DNA of 64,000 bases from Kineothrix sp. MB12-C1 (GCF_030863805.1 NZ_CP132957.1:620001-684000); one strand, 5' to 3'. Positions 33,455 through 42,980 are shown, numbered from the stretch's first letter. Translations and numbers: made by a program. Notes: generated by a model from the letters alone, not told the origin.

Positions 33455-35518
33455 TTATTGAAAGGGTCGGTGTCGTCCGTGTTCGTTTGCATCGAGGCGG
33501 AAGGTTATAATATAGATTGGGTTCTCCGCTTGCATCAGGTGATAGGGACCTGCTTTTTTTGCCCGGCTTACTTGGAGCTGGACCACTTCGTGGTCTTTGA
33601 TGTTATATTCCTTTATCAAGCTCGTAACTTCGCTTAAAGTTTCCAGCGTAATTGCATTGATTACGGCTTTAACGGAAGGGGCCTTTTCTTTTAGTGCAGT
33701 CAGAATTTCTCTCAGTTTGCCTCCGCTCCCTCCGATAAAAACGTGTGTGGGTGCCGGAAGTTCCTGAAATCCTTCCGGCGCTTGCGCTTCCACGACTGTC
33801 ACATTGGCAAGCCCAAAACGGTCGCAGTTTTCTCTGGTTAGTTCTGCTGCCTCCGACTCCCGTTCTATGGCGTATACTTGGATTCCTTCGGATAAACGGG
33901 CGCATTCTACTGCAATAGAGCCGGTTCCGCTTCCTATATCATATAAAACAGATTCCTTCGTTAACCCGAGTTTACAAATGGATACTTCCCGTATCTCTTC
34001 CTTCGTCATCGGCGTATTTCCTCTAAGGAAGGAAATATCCTTTACCCCATGTGTAAGAATCTTTTCTCCTGCTTTTTCATTCTCAATAAAGCAGCAACAT
34101 AACCCTTCTTTTTCCACCCCCTGGCATTCCTTAGGAGTAAGAACTTTTATTTCCTCATCAGAGTAGGAAAGCCTATATCCATATGTAATCTTAAGATGTG
34201 AAAGCTCATTTTCTACCAATAATTCTCCCAGATTCTTAATATCCGAAAGTCCGGATAGGAGCAAAAAGGATAACTTGTTATTTCTTACCGTTTCTAACAG
34301 ATTGGCTTTTCTGCCATGAATACTGACAATAGCGGCGTTCTGCCAGCCGATTCCTATTCGAGAAGCTAGATAGGAAAGAGAAGATATACCGGGAATGATT
34401 GTTACGCTGGCGTTCAATCTTTTCCCCTCTATTTCCTTCTGCAATTCTTCATAGAACTTTTGGGTACCGCTGTAGAATCCCGTATCACCGGAGAAAAGTA
34501 CCGCTGCCCTTTTCTCTTCTCCGCAACTTCTCTTGCTTTCCTCTAAAGCTTTTAAGTGGGGAATAATATCCGCTGCCAGATAAAAGGGATAGCCTTTCTT
34601 CTTATTCGGTAACCCTTCCAGCAGCCTCTTCGCTCCGAGAATCACATCCGCTTCTCTCAATGCTTTTCTCGCCTTACCGGTCAAAAGCTCTTCATTCCCC
34701 ACCCCCATTCCTATAAGAGACACCGCAATTGGTACCGATTCTGCCTTTCCCTTTACTAAAGGAAGGATTCTCTCCATCACTTCTTTAAAGGAAAATCCGG
34801 ACATTTCTTTTTCAGGACTTCCGATAATCATTACCTGAGTATTTGTATTCCTGGCCGCCTCTATCTTTTCCCTGAATCCTCCTACGGCTCCGCTTTCTTT
34901 CGCTACCATACAGGAAATATGGAGTTCCTGAATCATCGCTTCATTCATTTCCGTTGAGAAAGGGCCTTGCATGGCAATTATCTGCCTGCCGTAAATTCCC
35001 TGTTCTTCACAAAGGGAGATACTTTCTATACTGGGAAGCACACGTACATACAAACGTTTTTTCACTTCCTTATTATCAAAAACTTTAAGTTCCTTACTTC
35101 CGGTCGTCAGGAGGATATTCCCCTCCACTTTCTCCAGGGCCTTCGCACAAGATTTCATATCATCAAACCAAAGAAATCCCTCTTGTGTCCTCTCCTTTTC
35201 GTCAGTATTTCTTTTCAGACGTAAGTATAGAAGTCCCGTATCTGCAAGACTTTCCCTAATATTCTTCGATACTTCCGTAGCGAAAGGGTGAGTCGCATCC
35301 ACAACCGCAAGGAACTCTCCGCTTTGTATCAGCGCTCTCATCTGTGCTGCATCTAACCGCCCCCTATGTAAAGTAAGTAAGGTCTGTCTTTCTATCACTT
35401 GCTCCCCGTATCGGGTCGCTACGCTAAGTGTACAAGCAATTCCTTGGCGGCATAATTCCTCTGCCAGCTCCCTTCCCTCGGTGGTTCCTCCAAAGACCAG
35501 AACTTGACTTTGTTTCAT
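33455..35518 (-). CDS. Trifunctional CbiJ-CbiE-CbiT: precorrin-6A reductase / C5- and C15-methyltransferase
   Basis: A 687-residue fusion of three corrin enzymes. Residues 1-250 are CbiJ/CobK (QVLVFGGTTEGRELA, VDATHPFATEVS, SGAVGGFREKI), an NAD(P)H reductase of the ring. Residues about 265-470 are CbiE (VSLIGMGVGNEELLTGKARKAL, VLFSGDTGFYSGT), the C5-methyltransferase. Residues about 490-687 are CbiT (RGNTPMTKEEIREVSI, LYDIGSGTGSIAVECA), the C15-methyltransferase/decarboxylase. CbiE-CbiT fusions (CobL) are common; adding the reductase is less so. It overlaps cbiH by 4 bp. The extra C-terminal tail RLDANEHGRHRPFQ is unusual. Confidence 0.92.
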   Translation of the reverse strand: MKQSQVLVFGGTTEGRELAEELCRQGIACTLSVATRYGEQVIERQTLLTLHRGRLDAAQMRALIQSGEFLAVVDATHPFATEVSKNIRESLADTGLLYLRLKRNTDEKERTQEGFLWFDDMKSCAKALEKVEGNILLTTGSKELKVFDNKEVKKRLYVRVLPSIESISLCEEQGIYGRQIIAMQGPFSTEMNEAMIQELHISCMVAKESGAVGGFREKIEAARNTNTQVMIIGSPEKEMSGFSFKEVMERILPLVKGKAESVPIAVSLIGMGVGNEELLTGKARKALREADVILGAKRLLEGLPNKKKGYPFYLAADIIPHLKALEESKRSCGEEKRAAVLFSGDTGFYSGTQKFYEELQKEIEGKRLNASVTIIPGISSLSYLASRIGIGWQNAAIVSIHGRKANLLETVRNNKLSFLLLSGLSDIKNLGELLVENELSHLKITYGYRLSYSDEEIKVLTPKECQGVEKEGLCCCFIENEKAGEKILTHGVKDISFLRGNTPMTKEEIREVSICKLGLTKESVLYDIGSGTGSIAVECARLSEGIQVYAIERESEAAELTRENCDRFGLANVTVVEAQAPEGFQELPAPTHVFIGGSGGKLREILTALKEKAPSVKAVINAITLETLSEVTSLIKEYNIKDHEVVQLQVSRAKKAGPYHLMQAENPIYIITFRLDANEHGRHRPFQ

Positions 35519-36246
35519 ATGGTATAGCCTCTTTTCGTAATAATCTTTCCTTCTCTAATCTCCGATTGGGAATTCCCGATAAAGACCGTGGTGAACATGT
35601 TTACCCGCTCATCCTTCAGCTCTTTCAGCGTACAGGTCATTGATTTCATTCCTTCTCTCCCGATATTCTCCACCCATCCGCAGGCTCTTTCTTCCTCCAT
35701 CTTCCCCAGCAGAATTTCACAAGCCCTTTTAAGATAATCGGCTCTCTTATGGCTGGAAGGGTTATAGAGAGCAATACAGAAATCACCTTCCGCCGCGGCA
35801 ATTAATCTTTTCTCTATCGCCTCCCATGGGGTCAGCAAATCACTGAGGCTAATCACACAATAGTCATGATTCAAAGGTGCTCCCAGCACTGCCGCACCGC
35901 TATTGGCTGCTGTAATTCCCGGAATAATCGTAAGCTCACAGTCAGGATACTCACTTCCAATCTCATACATGAGGGATGCCATTCCGTATACTCCGGCATC
36001 CCCACTGCAGATAAGAGCCGTTTTCTTCCCCTTTCTCGCCTCTTCAAAACACATCCTGCACCTTTGCACTTCCTGGCGCATCGGGGTAGATAAGAGCTCT
36101 TTTTCCCGAAAACGCGCTTCCAGCAAGTCTAAATAAACGCCATATCCCACAATAACATCACTTTCTTCCAATACCCTTTTTGCCTGATCGCTCATCATTT
36201 CTTCGTATCCCGGCCCGATACCTACCACATAAATATTATATTTCAT
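35515..36246 (-). CDS. cbiH: Cobalt-precorrin-3B C17-methyltransferase
   Basis: A 243-residue SAM-dependent tetrapyrrole methylase that causes ring contraction. The CbiH pattern begins YNIYVVGIGPGYEEMMSDQA and includes LICSGDAGVYGMASLMYEI, PGITAANSGAAVLGAPLNHDYCVISLSD and FCIALYNPSSHKR, all family-specific. It overlaps cbiG by 11 bp and the fusion gene by 4 bp. The ribosome site is weak, fitting translational coupling. Confidence 0.94.
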   Translation of the reverse strand: MKYNIYVVGIGPGYEEMMSDQAKRVLEESDVIVGYGVYLDLLEARFREKELLSTPMRQEVQRCRMCFEEARKGKKTALICSGDAGVYGMASLMYEIGSEYPDCELTIIPGITAANSGAAVLGAPLNHDYCVISLSDLLTPWEAIEKRLIAAAEGDFCIALYNPSSHKRADYLKRACEILLGKMEEERACGWVENIGREGMKSMTCTLKELKDERVNMFTTVFIGNSQSEIREGKIITKRGYTI

Positions 36247-37336
36247 GAAAGTTCACACTCCATTTCCTCATTCCGATCGCTATTGCAATTCCGTTCTTGG
36301 CCTGTTTCTCAAGAATCAGGCTCGCACCATTACCACAGGCGGCCATGGCAGACCGTTCACAGACATTATCCACTCCTACCACAGCCTTCACAAAGCCGGA
36401 TGAGGTATAATTGCCCGGAACCTGCATCAGTTCCTCTTTGGAAAATGTAGTGAATCCCCATCCATATTTTTCTGCCAGTCTGCAAATTCCCTCTTCTTCT
36501 TTCTTAAGATCGATGGATGCAATACCCAGCACTGCTTCTTTTCTTATTTTCAGTTCTTTAAGATGCTCTTCCAAGACTTCGCCTATTTCCTCCACGCTTT
36601 TGCCTTTCCGGCAACCGATGCCAATGACAAAAGCCTTCGGAATAAGATACAGTTTCACATGTGGAAGCTCTTCTTCGTAATGATAAGGAGAGATAATAAT
36701 CGATGCCTTCTGCCGCCCTGCTGACTCATTATCTTCCTTTGATAAAAGCAGCCTCTTAGGCAGTTCTCCTTCATATATTCCATCCATCCATAAGGTCACA
36801 GACTCCCCGTCGAGTATCTTAGATGAAATTTGTTTAATTCCTTCTTTATTGGCAATTGTTAACTCGTTCTTTCTGGCAAATACATCGACGGCAAACAAAC
36901 CATTCACGTCGGTAGCAGTTGTAATAACTGCTGTCATATTCATTTTTCCTGCAATCTCTTCTGCCAGCTCATTGGCTCCGCCATAATGACCTGATAAAAT
37001 GGGAATTACGAAGTTTCCCTGTTCATCTATAACCAGCACTGGAACATCTTCCAGCTTATTCTTAATAAGAGGGGCAATCGTCCGCACCGCAATGGCACAA
37101 GCACCGATGAAGATAACGGGATGCTTCTGCGAAAAGCAGTGCTCCGCCCATTCAGACAGACTCTCCTTACAAGCCTTCACATCCCGAGCCTCCCCCTGAT
37201 ATCCACTCCATTTCGTATATAAAGAAGTGAGGAAGCTCTCCTCTTTTCCTCCTTTTTCCATACTTTTTTTCAGTTCTTTCGATAGTTCCAGTCCCTGTCC
37301 GGTAAAACTAATAATATTAATCTTTCTTCGTTCCAC
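36236..37336 (-). CDS. cbiG: Cobalt-precorrin-5A hydrolase
   Basis: A 366-residue CbiG, which opens the delta-lactone and releases acetaldehyde. Central region VIFIGACAIAVRTIAPLI, VLVIDEQGNFVIPILSGHYGGANELA and the C-terminal domain VIGIGCRKGKSVEEI, FTTFSKEELMQVPG are typical. The open frame continues upstream into cbiF, but the GTG at 37336 has AGGGA seven bases before it and matches family starts (INIISFTGQG), so I use it; an ATG at 37375 is the alternative. Overlaps cbiF by 20 bp. Confidence 0.92.
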   Translation of the reverse strand: MERRKINIISFTGQGLELSKELKKSMEKGGKEESFLTSLYTKWSGYQGEARDVKACKESLSEWAEHCFSQKHPVIFIGACAIAVRTIAPLIKNKLEDVPVLVIDEQGNFVIPILSGHYGGANELAEEIAGKMNMTAVITTATDVNGLFAVDVFARKNELTIANKEGIKQISSKILDGESVTLWMDGIYEGELPKRLLLSKEDNESAGRQKASIIISPYHYEEELPHVKLYLIPKAFVIGIGCRKGKSVEEIGEVLEEHLKELKIRKEAVLGIASIDLKKEEEGICRLAEKYGWGFTTFSKEELMQVPGNYTSSGFVKAVVGVDNVCERSAMAACGNGASLILEKQAKNGIAIAIGMRKWSVNFHEI

Positions 37337-38090
37337 TTTTCTTCCCTCGAAATTCCGTCTCGAAATCAGGCGCATATAAACGGGATCTTCTATAATTCTT
37401 ATGAGCAATTACATCTCCTACGAGAATCAACGCTGTTTTTGTTATCTGTTCCGCCTGTGCTGTCTGAGCCAAAGTTCCTACCGTACACAAGCAGACTTTT
37501 TCCTCCGGCCATGTAGCCTTATAGACAATTGCTGCCGGCGTGTTATCCCGGTATCCTCCTTCTATCAAGCGTTTGCTCAATTCTTCTGTCATTCCACTGC
37601 TCAAATAAATTGCCATCGATGCCCGGTGTGCTGCAAAGCTTTCAATGCTTTCCTTTTCCGGAACCGGGGTCTTCCCCTCCATTCGCGTAATAATCAGACT
37701 TTGGGACACCTGGGGCAGCGTATATTCCAGATTCATGGAAGCCGCCGCACCGAAGCAGGCACTCACACCCGGACAGCTTTCATAAGGAATCCTCCACTCT
37801 TCCAGAATATCCATTTGCTCGCGGACAGCACCATAAACACTGGGATCTCCTGTATGAAGGCGTACCGTCATTTGGCTTTCCTTTTCTGCCTCCGCAATGA
37901 CCTCCATGACCTCCTCCAAAGTCATTTTCGCACTATTGTGAATACGACACGCTTCCTTGGCATAATGTAATAGCTCGGGATTGACCAAAGAACCCGCATA
38001 AATAATTACATCCGCGCGCTCTAATAAACGCATTCCCCGCACCGTAATGAGATCCGGCGCGCCGCTTCCCGCTCCTACAAAGTAGACCAT
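37317..38090 (-). CDS. cbiF: Cobalt-precorrin-4 C11-methyltransferase
   Basis: A 257-residue methylase with the CbiF opening MVYFVGAGSGAPDLITVRGMRLLERADVIIYAGSLV, the VRLHTGDPSVYGAVREQMD SAM site, PGVSACFGAAASMNLEYTLPQVSQSLIITR and TPAAIVYKATWPEE. It adds the C11 methyl to cobalt-precorrin-4. GGGAGG precedes the ATG. It overlaps both cbiD (16 bp) and cbiG. Confidence 0.95.
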   Translation of the reverse strand: MVYFVGAGSGAPDLITVRGMRLLERADVIIYAGSLVNPELLHYAKEACRIHNSAKMTLEEVMEVIAEAEKESQMTVRLHTGDPSVYGAVREQMDILEEWRIPYESCPGVSACFGAAASMNLEYTLPQVSQSLIITRMEGKTPVPEKESIESFAAHRASMAIYLSSGMTEELSKRLIEGGYRDNTPAAIVYKATWPEEKVCLCTVGTLAQTAQAEQITKTALILVGDVIAHKNYRRSRLYAPDFETEFRGKKSGTKKD

Positions 38091-39205
38091 GATTCTTCCT
38101 CCCTCTTTATCTTTGCCAATAATGCTGTTGCACCCTCGCTCTTTGACAACTCTCCGAACTCATTGGCATACATGATGCATTCTATATGAAGCCGCCCGGC
38201 CGCTCTTTTCCTCAAATATACACAAGTCTTTTCCATCAGAATCATCATTGTCCCTTCCAGCTTATGGCAGGCCTTTAAGATTCTGACCGCCTCCTCAGTA
38301 GCCACACATTGTAATATTTCTGCCACGGTATTTCCATCGACTCCTGCTTGGATTCCGGCGGCTGCTATCAGTTCCATCCTGCAATCTCCTTCTTTAGAAT
38401 GCGTATTCATAATTCCTCCGGAAAGCTTCACCAGCTTGCCGATATGTCCAGTCAAAAGAAGCTCTTGAAAGCCCGCTGACGCCGCCATATCGATGGTGTC
38501 GCCGATAAAGTTGCTGCATTTTACACTTAGATCCAAATCATATCCGTAAGCCTTCTTCATAAAATCTAGCCCATAATTGCCCGGAGTCACCGCCACTGCC
38601 GCAGCTCCTTCTTCTTTTTTTACATTAAGCTCTACCCGAATCGTATCGAGCAATGCCCGGCTGCTCATCGGTTCTACGATTCCCGTAGTTCCCAGAATGG
38701 AAATACCTCCGATAATTCCAAGCCTGGGATTAAATGTTTTCTCCGCAAGTGCCTCCCCTTCAGGTACTGAAATAATAACGGATAAAATTCCCTTAAAATC
38801 TGTCAGTTCACATATCTCCAGCACTTCCCGTTCCACCATTTCCCGCGGCACATGATTAATGGCTGCATTTCCTACCGGCTGGTCGAGCCCCGGCTTCGTA
38901 ACCCTGCCTACCCCTTTTCCGCCTTCGATCACAACGCGTCTTTCCTTCTCATAGGAACTTCCTATGGATACTTCCGCAAAGATAAGGGCTCCCGTTGTAA
39001 CATCCGGATCATCCCCTCCATCCTTTCTCACCGCACAAGCCACCCGATTTTCCTCCCGGATAATCTCTTCAATCTTCGCATGAAAAGCAATTCCTTTCGG
39101 AGTAGCCACCGTAATTTCCGTTTTCTTTTTTCCTGTTAGAAGCATGTATGCTGCCGCTTTTGCCGCAGCGGCTGCACAGCTTCCCGTGGTGAAACCGTAC
39201 CTCAT
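38075..39205 (-). CDS. cbiD: Cobalt-precorrin-5B C1-methyltransferase
   Basis: A 376-residue CbiD. The opening MRYGFTTGSCAAAAAKAAAYMLL, the KDGGDDPDVTTGALIFAEV and GVGRVTKPGLDQPVGNAAINHVPR blocks, and LLTGHIGKLVKLSGGIMNTHSKEGDCR are signature stretches. It methylates C1 in the anaerobic pathway. The GAGG ribosome site overlaps the cbiC stop codon (TGAGG), so translation is coupled. Confidence 0.96.
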   Translation of the reverse strand: MRYGFTTGSCAAAAAKAAAYMLLTGKKKTEITVATPKGIAFHAKIEEIIREENRVACAVRKDGGDDPDVTTGALIFAEVSIGSSYEKERRVVIEGGKGVGRVTKPGLDQPVGNAAINHVPREMVEREVLEICELTDFKGILSVIISVPEGEALAEKTFNPRLGIIGGISILGTTGIVEPMSSRALLDTIRVELNVKKEEGAAAVAVTPGNYGLDFMKKAYGYDLDLSVKCSNFIGDTIDMAASAGFQELLLTGHIGKLVKLSGGIMNTHSKEGDCRMELIAAAGIQAGVDGNTVAEILQCVATEEAVRILKACHKLEGTMMILMEKTCVYLRKRAAGRLHIECIMYANEFGELSKSEGATALLAKIKREEESWSTL

Positions 39206-39214
39206 CCCTATACC

Positions 39215-39847
39215 TCATGTAAGTTCATACAAAACAGCATTGCAAATGGCTGCCGCTACATTGCTGCCGCCCTTGCGTCCCCGGTTAATAATATGGGGCA
39301 CGCCTGTATGTATCATTAATTCCTTCGCAGCTACCACATTCACAAATCCCACAGGAACTCCTATAATGAATTCCGGCACAAATCTCTTACTCTCTATCAT
39401 TTCATATAACTGTATGAGTGCAGTCGGCGCATTTCCGATCGCAAAGATAACGGGTTTTTCTATTTTGGTTGCCAGTTCCATGCTGGCGGTTGCACGGGTC
39501 GTCTGATTCTTCGCTGCAAGCCGGGCCGTTTCCTCCTTGTCCATGAAACAAATGGCCTCTCCTCCAAAGCTTTGCAAAACCTTCTTATTAATACCGGCAA
39601 GCGCCATATTCGTATCCGTTACGATATAGGCGCCATTTCGAATCAATTCCTTCGCACGCTCTACGGCTCCCTCTGAGAAAATCATAGTATCCGCATACTC
39701 GAAATCTGCACTGGTATGAATGGCTCTCTTAATAACCATTTCATTTTCCTTCTCCAAAGTAATTCCCCTCTCTTCCAACTCTTTTGTAATGATCTCGAAA
39801 CTCCTTTTTTCGATTTCATTCGGCAGAACGAATTCTATCCCATTCAT
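39215..39847 (-). CDS. cbiC: Cobalt-precorrin-8 methylmutase
   Basis: A 210-residue CbiC, which shifts the C11 methyl to C12 to give cobyrinate. IEKRSFEIITKELEERG, VIKRAIHTSADFEYADTMIF (with the catalytic His in RAIHTSAD), VTDTNMALAGINKK and PVIFAIGNAPTALIQL are typical. The open frame reaches a TTG at 39877, but that lies inside cobD and has no clear ribosome site; the ATG at 39847 fits family starts, with AAAGGA rather far upstream (13 bases). Start is therefore only moderately certain. Confidence 0.93.
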   Translation of the reverse strand: MNGIEFVLPNEIEKRSFEIITKELEERGITLEKENEMVIKRAIHTSADFEYADTMIFSEGAVERAKELIRNGAYIVTDTNMALAGINKKVLQSFGGEAICFMDKEETARLAAKNQTTRATASMELATKIEKPVIFAIGNAPTALIQLYEMIESKRFVPEFIIGVPVGFVNVVAAKELMIHTGVPHIINRGRKGGSNVAAAICNAVLYELT

Positions 39848-39851
39848 CTTA

Positions 39852-40886
39852 TCAGCCACATCCTTTCTGCTTTTCAATTTCTTTCAATAAACATCTATTT
39901 TCTTCCGCTGTTCTCACTGCTGCACGGTAAAACCCTTTACCAAGTCCTCTGAAATTGCTGCAGTCTCTAATTAAGATTCCTCTCTCCAGAAGTTTTTCAT
40001 ATAGGGGATACTCCGAATAAAATAGCAAATAATCTGCCTCGGAAGGAAATACCTTAATTCCCATCTGCTGCAACTTGCCTGTCATATATTCTCTTTCCCG
40101 TTTTACGAACGCTGCCGTATATGCGATGTAGTCTTTTTCTCCGCAGGCGTTTACCCCCGCTGCTTGTGCGAAGGAGGATAGATTCCATTCCGGGAGCTGC
40201 CTTTTTATTTTCTGAAGAAGTACTTCTTCTGCGCATAGAAGATAGCCGAGCCGCACTCCGGGTATGGCAAAAATCTTAGTAAACGAACGAACGACAATAA
40301 GGTTAGGCCATTTATTGATTGATAGCTTGAGAGAGAGCTCCCCTTCTCCTTCCACAAACTCCAGGAAGCACTCGTCCAAAACTACGATAATATCCAGCTT
40401 CTTACATACTTTCAATACTGCTTCTAAAAAGACCGGGGCTATTAAGTTCCCCGTCGGATTGTTTGGATTGGCAAGAAAGAGAATATCAATTCCCCTCTTT
40501 AGAAAAGCAAGGAACTCTCTATTCAGGTTGAAACCTTCCTCCTCCTTCATTTTATAAAATAAAATCTCACTATCAGACGCTGCCGCTGCATATTCATAAC
40601 CGAAAAAGGAGGGGACCGGAATCATTATTTTCTTCGGCAGCAGTCCATGTACAATGGACATAAATAGCTCCGAGGCTCCGTTTCCACAGAGAATATGCTC
40701 CTTATTTACTCCGTCCTTTGCGGCGATGGCAGCCAGCAATTTCTCGTTCCTTATATCCGGGTAGCTTCCACAGTTTACGATTGACTCCTGCAATGCATTT
40801 TTCACACTTTCAGGCATGCCAAAGGGATTGCTATTAATAGAAAAATCTATATTCACTCGATTGCGGTAGATATCTCCTCCGTGCAT
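39852..40886 (-). CDS. cobD: Threonine-phosphate decarboxylase CobD-like PLP enzyme
   Basis: A 344-residue class I/II aminotransferase-fold protein of the CobD/HisC type. It begins HGGDIYRNRVNIDFSINSNPFGMP, typical of CobD; the PLP-binding features are CGNGASEL, FLANPNNPTGN, DECFLEFV and the lysine in RSFTKIFAIPGVRLGY. CobD decarboxylates L-threonine-O-3-phosphate to the aminopropanol-phosphate linker that CbiB attaches. AAAGGAT precedes the ATG at 40886; the 55-codon upstream extension is not protein-like. Position next to cbiB supports the call over HisC. Confidence 0.92.
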   Translation of the reverse strand: MHGGDIYRNRVNIDFSINSNPFGMPESVKNALQESIVNCGSYPDIRNEKLLAAIAAKDGVNKEHILCGNGASELFMSIVHGLLPKKIMIPVPSFFGYEYAAAASDSEILFYKMKEEEGFNLNREFLAFLKRGIDILFLANPNNPTGNLIAPVFLEAVLKVCKKLDIIVVLDECFLEFVEGEGELSLKLSINKWPNLIVVRSFTKIFAIPGVRLGYLLCAEEVLLQKIKRQLPEWNLSSFAQAAGVNACGEKDYIAYTAAFVKREREYMTGKLQQMGIKVFPSEADYLLFYSEYPLYEKLLERGILIRDCSNFRGLGKGFYRAAVRTAEENRCLLKEIEKQKGCG

Positions 40887-40917
40887 TTTTCTATCCTTTC
40901 CCAAAGTTATCTTACTT

Positions 40918-41910
40918 TTATTTAATGAGTATCCTAAATGTAATGAACATCGCCAACAGGCAGATTCCTTCGCATAAAATGGCAGCAGAATATAATAATC
41001 GGTTCGACCTAACAATATCTTTTGCTTCCACAATCCGGAGCTCATCGCCAATATAAGGTTTCTTCACCGTCTTACCAAAATAGGTTGCATCTCCGGCAAG
41101 CCTTAGCCCAAGTGCCCCGGCGCACGTTGCTTCCGTCTGTGCCGAGTTGGGGCTGGCATGTTGGTATCTGTCTCTTCGATAAATAATAAAGGCTTGTTTC
41201 GCATCGAAGTCTTTTCCCAGGAAAAAACAGGATATCACCATCAACCATGCGCTAATTCTTGCCGGAAGATAATTCACCATATCATCCAGTTTCGCCGCTG
41301 CTCTTCCAAAGAAAAGATATTTCTCATTCTTATAACCCACCATAGAATCCATCGTATTTATCGCTTTATACAACCATCCTAAGACAGGCCCTCCGATAGC
41401 AAGATAGAGCATGGGTGCAATAACTCCGTCGGAAAGATTTTCCGCTACCGTTTCAATTGCCGCCTTTGCCACGCCTGCTTCATTGAGACTTTTCGTATCC
41501 CTTCCCACAATCATGGATACTGCTTTTCTCGCTCCTTCCAGATTTTCATCCTCTAATTGCTTGTATACCTTCGTACTCTCTGTCTTCAAGCATTTTAGGG
41601 CGAGCGCCTGATAGGTCATTATGCTATGTATCAGAACTCCTGTCATGGGGTGGAGCCAATAGGCAAGATACAGCACAAGCCATACCATCATCCCCGTCAC
41701 ACTAAGAACGACCAACACAAGCATCTTCCCTCTTCTTTCTTTGCTTTTCTCCGATATTTCCCCTGTTCTATCCATCGGTAATAGAAATTGTTCCATCTTT
41801 ACAATCAACCATCCTATGAAACGAACCGGATGAGGAAGGCAATACGGATCTCCCAAAATTAAGTCCAGAAGAAAACCTAAGAAAAAGCTTATCATATGAT
41901 ATTGGTACAT
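40918..41910 (-). CDS. cbiB: Adenosylcobinamide-phosphate synthase
   Basis: A 330-residue membrane protein that joins aminopropanol-phosphate to cobyrate. GFLLDLILGDPYCLPHPVRFIGWLI near the start, MIVGRDTKSLNEAGVAKAAIETVAENLSDGVIAPMLYLAIGGP, YKAINTMDSMVGYKNEKYLFFGRAAAKLDDMVNYLPAR and SPNSAQTEATCAGALGLRLAG are signature blocks. About four to five membrane spans. I use the ATG at 41910 (AGAGGA upstream) rather than one at 41940 without a ribosome site. Confidence 0.95.
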   Translation of the reverse strand: MYQYHMISFFLGFLLDLILGDPYCLPHPVRFIGWLIVKMEQFLLPMDRTGEISEKSKERRGKMLVLVVLSVTGMMVWLVLYLAYWLHPMTGVLIHSIMTYQALALKCLKTESTKVYKQLEDENLEGARKAVSMIVGRDTKSLNEAGVAKAAIETVAENLSDGVIAPMLYLAIGGPVLGWLYKAINTMDSMVGYKNEKYLFFGRAAAKLDDMVNYLPARISAWLMVISCFFLGKDFDAKQAFIIYRRDRYQHASPNSAQTEATCAGALGLRLAGDATYFGKTVKKPYIGDELRIVEAKDIVRSNRLLYSAAILCEGICLLAMFITFRILIK

Positions 41911-41994
41911 CCTCTTTCCTCTCTTTCTGTCATTTTCCAAAGCAATTACGAAACTATGATTGGGATGTGAACAGTAACGATGAATTCCATAGTC

Positions 41995-42600
41995 TCACAA
42001 CTTTCTGATCTGTCCAATATAGGGCGGTCTTCCTATAGAAAGCTCGCAGATATACCCCTCTCCGTTTCCGCATTGAAATCCATAGTATTCCCCTTCTCCA
42101 AAGGTACTTAAGATCGCCATAATCGTTCCCCCATGTACGACAGCCGCTGCCGCACACTCCGGATTTCCTTCTCCGTCGCTTATAAGCTCTGCCATCTTTT
42201 TACAAAATAGGAAGAATCCCTTTCTACATCTATCCTGGAGTTCTTCTTTGCTTTCTCCCTGCGGAAAAGGCAAACTTCCATCACTGTCTATCCATTTTTG
42301 ATAATCACGGCTGCCGCTCAATTCCTTATAGGTCTTTCCTTCAAAACTTCCGAAATCAATTTCCTTCCAATCTTCTATCAAAATATCAGGGGCCCTTTTA
42401 TAAATAAGCTTTGCGGTCTCCATGCAGCGCTTCATGGGACTTGCAATTAATATATCCGCCGGTGGATATATTCCTTTCTCCGCCGCCCCTTTTATTTCAT
42501 CCCGCCCCTTCTCGCTTAGAGGCTCATTTGTCCTTGCCCCGGCGTATCTTCCCTCTTCATTTGCCGTTGTCGCTCCATGGCGTATGAGTATCAGTTTCAT
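41995..42600 (-). CDS. cobC: Alpha-ribazole-5'-phosphate phosphatase-like histidine phosphatase
   Basis: A 201-residue histidine-phosphatase-superfamily protein: phospho-histidine in LILIRHGATTANEEGRY (His8), second arginine in SPMKRCMETA, the acid/base Glu near WKEIDFGSFEGKTY, and second His in VVHGGTIMAIL. The DFGSFEG block and position among cobS/cobU/cbiB support CobC, which removes the 5'-phosphate at the end of lower-ligand assembly. It overlaps the CobU-like gene by 4 bp (ATGA). Confidence 0.9.
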   Translation of the reverse strand: MKLILIRHGATTANEEGRYAGARTNEPLSEKGRDEIKGAAEKGIYPPADILIASPMKRCMETAKLIYKRAPDILIEDWKEIDFGSFEGKTYKELSGSRDYQKWIDSDGSLPFPQGESKEELQDRCRKGFFLFCKKMAELISDGEGNPECAAAAVVHGGTIMAILSTFGEGEYYGFQCGNGEGYICELSIGRPPYIGQIRKL

Positions 42601-42980
42601 TTAATTCTTTGCCCCAATCCACATATAATCCGCTCCACCTTATCTGCCTTCCCCGCAATCTCACATAAGCATCTGCCCAAACGTTCCCTATACTCCCTTT
42701 CCACCTCATCCATAGGCACAATGCCATTTCCTATCTCATTGCCGATAATGATCATATCCGGATGCTCCGCCAGCATTCGTTCCACCATCTCCTCCGGCAT
42801 TTCTTCTTTTTGTATCGTGCGGCGAAACCATTCATGAAAATTATTGATTACTTTCTTATTTCCCTGCTCATATTGGATTTCTTCCTTCCCCCCATCCATC
42901 ACGTCCTCTATCCGATAACCGGTTCGTCTCAAAACATATGCCAATTTCCCTTGTGCATATCCACCTATATATAATTCCAT
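42597..42980 (-). CDS. Short CobU-like protein (adenosylcobinamide kinase/guanylyltransferase family)
   Basis: A 127-residue protein related to CobU but lacking a normal P-loop: the N-terminus reads MELYIGGYAQGKLAYV instead of a GGSGSGKS site. The C-terminal half keeps the CobU pattern MIIIGNEIGNGIVPMDEVEREYRERLGR, the NE-x-G-x-GIVP motif. A full-length CobU is encoded two genes upstream with a complementary defect in this same motif. It may be a GTP-binding or partner subunit, or a degenerate paralogue. The ATG at 42980 has AGAGG seven bases before it; the longer frame overlaps cobS. Confidence 0.7.
   Translation of the reverse strand: MELYIGGYAQGKLAYVLRRTGYRIEDVMDGGKEEIQYEQGNKKVINNFHEWFRRTIQKEEMPEEMVERMLAEHPDMIIIGNEIGNGIVPMDEVEREYRERLGRCLCEIAGKADKVERIICGLGQRIK

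Noticed and set aside
40887-41051. 55-residue N-terminal extension of CobD
   Set aside because: It reads through the cbiB 3' end, is not protein-like, and AAAGGAT before the ATG at 40886 gives the normal family start.
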